From: Cryptomeria japonica
Lineage: Eukaryota > Streptophyta > Pinopsida > Cupressales > Cupressaceae
NCBI RefSeq assembly: GCF_030272615.1
Contig: NC_081409.1
Span: forward strand, 242,479,924-242,543,923
DNA: 64,000 bases
Direction: 5' to 3'
Positions 58,883 to 64,000 of the stretch are shown here, piece after piece. The notes beneath the pieces were generated by a model. It did not search any database, had not been told where the DNA came from, and saw only the letters and a program-made list of their open reading frames with translations. The position numbers were made by a program, and so were the translations under genes. How positions within the stretch are numbered: the stretch's first letter is position 1; the number at the start of each line of letters is the position of its first letter.

Positions 58883-59832
58883 TGTAATGTCCCCTATTTA
58901 TAGGCAGTCAATTCCCAAAGGGAAACATACATTACTACCTAGTATATTACATTAATTCAGAATAGATAATTAAAGTTGTCCTTAATTCAACTTAATATTT
59001 GTCATTACTCCAGTCCTAATTCCTAATCCCTTCTCATTCTTAATCCCAGAAAAGGGCATTGGCTTGTCTAGGGCACTATGACACCACCTCCCTACTTCAA
59101 CCCAGACGTTAGGAACATCAGTCCTTTCATCCTTGGGGCTCTTTCATCTTGGAGTTGATCTACTCTACCTCTCCCTAACAGCACCCGTCTCCCTTGGGGA
59201 ATAGAATTAGAATTGATTAAGCACTTAAACTGTGAACATATGTGTCTTTCAATTATTATGAATATATATGAAATTAAGTATGACTGTCATACATATTGCA
59301 GTCTATATTAATATTATTGATATTACTACTGAATTCTACATTAAGCATACATATTGAGCACATCCCCATGCATACCACCAAGAACAGGGATGTTACTGCC
59401 AGTAACTTAATAACAGTTCTGATCTTATCTGATTGATGGTGTTCCCTTGGATGCTTTTGATTCCTTTCCTTTATATCTCTCCATGTGAGGGAAAGGTCAC
59501 ACCTCTTCATCATGTATGCCCTTTGGCAAGAGACACACCCTTTCACCATTAACACCATTTGAAACAGTGCAACTCTTCATTATTTCTGCCCTTTGAAAGG
59601 GACACAACCTTTCACAATCAGATCTGCACTTCTGATTCCCCAAAATATCCCCCCTCAAATGAGGTTCTCTTCTCCCTTTTATATCTCACATTTGAGGTAG
59701 TCACAACTTTTCATTTTTTGTCTTTTGACCATTCATTAACTTTCTTAAATTTTAATTATATCCTTTTATATTTTAATTTAATTTTTAAATATTTAAATTT
59801 TATTATTTATATTTCAAAGTGGGGACATTACA
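58883..59832 (+). repeat. Solo LTR, 950 bp, with target duplication
   Basis: It starts TGTAATGTCCCC and ends GGGGACATTACA, 12-bp inverted termini. It is flanked by GACAA on both sides (58878-58882 and 59833-59837). No coding sequence and no second LTR occur nearby. The left terminus is the same as in element F (28698), so the families may be related. Confidence 0.9.
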
Positions 59833-62800
59833 GACAACATGATCTAATAATTCAAGTTGCTGTGCCCTAAATTGCTTTTTCTTTTCTCATCTGCTGCTAG
59901 CAAGAAAACCTGATCTTCCTCTTCATATCACTTGGCTAATTCAGTTTCTCTATCATGTTTTCCACTTTGTACGCAATCTACCACCTCATGATGAAACAGT
60001 ATGTTGATTTTCAAACAACCATTACAGCCAACCTTCAACTTCAACAACTAGATTTTGGGCAAGCATAACTTACCTTTATATGTTGCTCCCAGCATTAACA
60101 ACCACATTTACTCCCTATTGCTCACTTGCAACTAGATGAAAATTCATTTTTGTTCTCATTTGTCAAACAAATTCCAAGGACAAACATCGTTTTTTATCAT
60201 ATGCCTTGCTCTTTCCTAGAGCAATCTTCCTTTCATATGCTACTAAGAATTCATCTACTAGAAAGACAGAATATATTTGATTCACCCATAATAATCATAT
60301 GACACATGCCCCAATAAGAATTCTCTAGCAAATGCAATCTTGTAACATCTTAATCCCTCTAATGAATTCTAAACATCCTTGAACTGCAAGACCCTCTTAT
60401 TGTCATAAAATATTCTCACACAATTCCACGTGGTAGTCTCCTCTTAAGCACCATTAGATGTGTCATTACTCACCCCTAACTAACCCAAATCAATCCTTAC
60501 ATCTCAGCTTTCATTGTTTTGAGTAGCCTTAGAATGTGTTTGCTATGCATGCCAGTTTTCTAAAAATCTTAGATCCAAACATGCTTGATGGATCTTCAAA
60601 CCAGTAATTTCCAAAATCAATTTCACTCTTGACAGACATAAAAAAATTAAAATGTCTATTCTATGTCCTTAACAACCGCTCTGTTTGGGCTCTAAATAGC
60701 AAAGTCAGGTATACCATCCCCCACATAATCTATCCCTCAATTTAATGATATTATAAATTATTTCCGTAGTATTACCCTTTAGCCTATGTGAAATGAGGAT
60801 AGGCTAGAGGTCTTCTCCATGTCTTTATTTCCTACAAGGGGACATTACATGATATTAGGCAAGAGTCTACCAGCTGCACACTTCTTACTCAATAGAAATA
60901 CACAATGATACATTCTACAAGAAACTCTTGTCCTCTATCATTAGTCTCGTGTTGCTTTGCTGGACTTTGTTCAGTTAAATTATTTGCTCATGTTACTTCC
61001 TTGGACAATCTTCAGCTCACCATTGATGGCACACTTCACCCACCCTAACTGAAATCCAAAGTTGTAATGGTGCAAAAAAGTGGCATAGGTAATAACCAAG
61101 AACAAATGCAAAACTATGCAAAAAACACAAAGAACCCACTTGTATATATAACACATTTGATTTTATCAACAAGGAAAGAAATATTGGGAACCAATTCCTG
61201 GCGGACAAGACTTTTGCCAGAGGTTCTGAAGTATTGGCTGGAGATGAGATTGAGGAGGGTGAAGTGGAAGCAACTTAGGATATAAAGCAACAATTATAGG
61301 CCATTATTTCTGCTCATGAAATGAATATGCAAGTGGGTGATTCTTCTCCTTCGGTTCAAGAGGTGTTTCAGCTCCTTTATCTAAAAAGTGTAGAGATAGC
61401 AGAAGCTGAAAGATTGCATTTGGACACATGGACTCTATTGGTGCTAGTGCTCAATGGACTATTAAGGCTCTCCTCTCTTGTAAGGATAGGAGGGTGACTT
61501 CAGTTTGTTCTTGATTTTGGTTTCATCTTCTTTTGGAGGAAAATTGGCTATTTTTTGTGGTTATCTCTAAGCCAAATGCCAGCTCTTAGGAGGATCTATC
61601 CCCCTATCTTCCAGAAGGGGAGTCCTTGGGTAAGGTTATTTCTTTTTAGTAATGTTGGTTACTGTTGTGGTGAGAGGCCCCCAATAGAACCTGCCATTTT
61701 ATCTATCATAAACTAAGGAATCACTCTAAAATAGTACATCATTCTATCATGGACAACTACCTACTATTTTACAGTTAAACATGTGCTATTTTACCTAAAC
61801 CCTCATTAGCTTATAGAAGTAATTTTGAAAAGAACTCTATAACTTTACTTTTAAATTATATACTTAATCTAAATATATTGTGTAAGTAGTATATATTCGC
61901 CTGAAACAAATATATGTTAAACATGCTATTCTTTTCTTTTATGTAAAATGGAAACCCTCATTAGAATATAAATTTTAAGAAGCTCTTCTTAGGGTCTAAA
62001 ATTCAGTTTTTCAAATAGATCTATTCAAATTAGAACTTTAAGGAGAAATTTAAATTCCTAACCCTGATAAATAAAATTTCAATCTAGTTGTGCTCTGTAT
62101 GTTCTGCTCATAAGGGCACAAATGAATCAATAAACAGTAACTATAACTAACTAAAAACTAATTAACTATCTATCTGTCTATGTAATGTGCACATGTGTGT
62201 CTAGAGAGAGAGAATTTAAAACCACTTTCTCCCAAACTCAACAAATGCCGTGAGAAACTTTGCAGATTGAGATTACTCGTGAGTAATGCTCCTATGCTTT
62301 GCTCATCAAATGTTCTCCTGTATTTTCTTTTTCTTTTTTTAAATGTGAATTCTTGTATTCAGTTAAATTTGTTTTTCTATATTTTCAAATAATAGTTGCC
62401 TCTCTCTTCTCCTCTTTGCATTGAAAATAATACTTGATAAATTTCTAATGATAATTTATTGGTGTTAATTGCAAATCTCATTCCTCTTAACCTCTTAAAA
62501 CTATCTTTCATTTGTTGTTCCTGTTTGAGTTTTTAATTTAATTGCCAAGTATTTGCACAACTCAAGTTAATTCACTGTCTTCGTCTTTGTTTTTGGAGTG
62601 TCTGTTGCAAAGGAAACTGTCTAGAAAGTTGCATGCTTTAATATATCATCATCTAGAGAGTTTTTGTACATTTCCATAGGGCTCATGTCATCCCCAATAA
62701 TATGTTCCATCTTTTCTGAAAGTTTTTCATTAAGAGTTTCACTTAGCAGTCTATCACAGAATACTATCATTGCTTCATAAATATTGAATTCAACATTATC

Positions 62801-63550
62801 TTCCTCCCCTCCTCCATGGCAGCAGCCTGCACTCAGAACCTTCATCTTTTAGTCTTCTTTCAACCTCCCCATGAAGTCCAAGTGACTCATTTTGGGATCA
62901 AAAAGAAAGCCTGAGATGGGGCATTGCATGTACAACAATTGTTTGATGCATGTTGACCCCAACAAAGAATCCATTATTTCCCTTGTTCCCTTGCAACATT
63001 TGTGCCAACAACCCAAAAGGCCAAAAATTCACCACTTAGCAGAAATTAGTACCAATTTATTCTACCTTCTCTTTATCCAGTTCAAAAGACATACAAAAAC
63101 ATTTGGGATATAGAAAATTCATAAACGCAAACACACCTCAGTTCTAACAATAGACTATTCATTCAGCTATAAAGCTTTTGTGCTTTTGTTACTTGATACA
63201 AAATTCTAACAAAACCTTAACATTCCATCAATTGTAGATTAAAAAAAAATATTTTTGTTGGCCAACTGAATTTGGCCTTGTCACCTAAAGAGCATCTTAA
63301 CACAAAATCTAATGCCATGTATCATAAATTTTATGAAACTTCTAAATGAACATTTGGGCTGGCCAATTAAACTCAGCTTCATCCCTTTTGAAATTAACAA
63401 ATACAGAAATCATCCAAAGCTAAAACGATTGAAAATTAGGCTGAATTTTTTTTTTAAATGGTAAACGATATGCACTATAACACTAGAAATTATAATCGGT
63501 CATCATATGTCGAAAGAAAAAGTTATTGTATTAAAGATATGTGATATTGC

Positions 63551-63694
63551 CTTTTGCAATGGATCCTTTGGCTTTGTTCCAACTGCAGCTACATAATCAA
63601 CAACAGCAGTCTCGGAACCCTTAAGCTTGTATGTTCTGCTCTGAGCAGTCACAGTATTTAATACAGTACAATAAGGATCCCCTGATTGAAGAAT
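63551..63694 (-). CDS. NRPA2: RNA polymerase I second-largest subunit, internal exon (48 codons)
   Basis: Acceptor TCTTTACCAG lies before ILQSGDPYCTVLNTVTAQSR. The exon ends KPKDPLQK. The family alignment expects LQK directly before the next exon's VKIR, and no GT lies between that point and the next in-frame TGA, so the donor must be AAG|GCAATA, a GC donor. Phase is 0 at both ends. This part of the subunit is less conserved: GDPYC and the KLKGSETAVVDYVA segment are the recognisable blocks. It follows the upstream exon after a 100-bp intron (63695-63794). Confidence 0.88.
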
Positions 63695-63794
63695 CTGGTA
63701 AAGACAACTACACAATGATCAGCCAACAACCTTTTTAATAGGTAAAGTGACTCTTGAACATATATCAGACCTATTTAAATAAAAAAGAGATAAC

Positions 63795-63923
63795 CTGGCC
63801 AATATAAGGAAGACCATCAGTATCAATAAAACGGCTGAGCGATGCATCCTTATTAGATCTTGCAAACAATTTCAAGATGCGGTCATGTCTTTCTCGATTC
63901 TCCGTCAGGTCAATAGTCTCTGT
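63795..63923 (-). CDS. NRPA2: RNA polymerase I second-largest subunit, internal exon (43 codons)
   Basis: Acceptor TTTTTCTGCAG lies before TETIDLTENRERHDRILKLF; donor GGCCAG|GTTATC is at the low end. Phase is 0 at both ends. It continues ARSNKDASLSRFIDTDGLPYIGQ into the next exon's ILQSGDPYC. The assignment rests on position, phase and fit to the pol I subunit order. By itself the exon is moderately conserved. The remaining two thirds of the gene, with the start codon, lie beyond 64000. Confidence 0.85.
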
Positions 63924-64000
63924 CTGCAGAAAAAGGAGCATGTTTAGGATAAAAAGGTAATAAGTTTATCATACTTCATATTCACAAAAATTCAATCTCA

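Larger units (their letters stand above)
55763..63550 (-). other. NRPA2: NRPA2 intron, 7,788 bp, apparent GC-AG
   Basis: The donor is CAAAAG|GCAATA at 63550 and the acceptor GAATTGCAG at 55763. It contains two tandem duplications and a solo LTR. 59833-63550 shows no supported gene. Confidence 0.75.

Noticed and set aside
62621-62845. 74-codon frame on the minus strand
   Set aside because: It lies inside an NRPA2 intron with no recognisable motif, no homologous copy and no clear splice signals. Length is within chance for this region.

Overview
The window looks like nuclear DNA of a seed plant with a very large genome. A conifer or other gymnosperm is my best guess, from the giant transposon-filled introns and the element families; the species is inferred, not proven. 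The only host gene I can support is the 3' third of the gene for the second-largest RNA polymerase I subunit (NRPA2/RPA2 type), on the minus strand. Five exons (63795-63923, 63551-63694, 55550-55762, 26070-26324, 9695-10102) join in phase 0 and encode 382 residues, with introns of 100 bp, 7.8 kb, 29.2 kb and 16.0 kb. The 7.8 kb intron appears to use a GC donor. The 5' exons lie beyond 64000.

Layout: 1-6439 is a decayed Ty1/copia element downstream of the gene, followed by an LTR remnant and AT-rich DNA with a probable SINE. The last intron (10103-26069) holds a 7.2 kb LTR-like unit (11676-18891, 'unit C'), a Tat-like Ty3/gypsy pol (19843-24060), a 334-bp TRIM element whose two LTRs each contain a tRNA-like sequence (24160-24493), and a four-copy repeat. 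The 29 kb intron holds an LTR element F (28698 to about 40838). F is broken by a LINE, which is itself broken by a small LTR element E (30045-32246), and separately by element D (34064-35915). Further on in the same intron are a second 7.2 kb unit (41797-48996, 'unit B', perfect 5-bp target duplication, opposite orientation to C), a dead hAT transposase (52200-53655) and a G-rich stretch. The 7.8 kb intron holds two tandem duplications and a solo LTR with target duplication (58883-59832).

Most unusual points: (1) a TRIM with LTRs, primer site, polypurine tract and target duplication whose LTRs contain a 72-nt cloverleaf-like sequence with pol III A and B boxes, recalling Cassandra TRIMs but with a tRNA instead of 5S RNA. 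(2) A 7.2 kb unit behaving as an LTR, present twice, carrying an uninterrupted 1,068-codon frame with its own TATA box and a conserved 5'UTR intron, preceded by 10-11 hairpins spaced about 170 bp apart whose stems differ between copies by a compensatory base-pair swap. (3) A gypsy pol with the order protease, plant-type RNase H, RT, RNase H, integrase. Units B and C lie inverted in two introns of one pre-mRNA and could pair.
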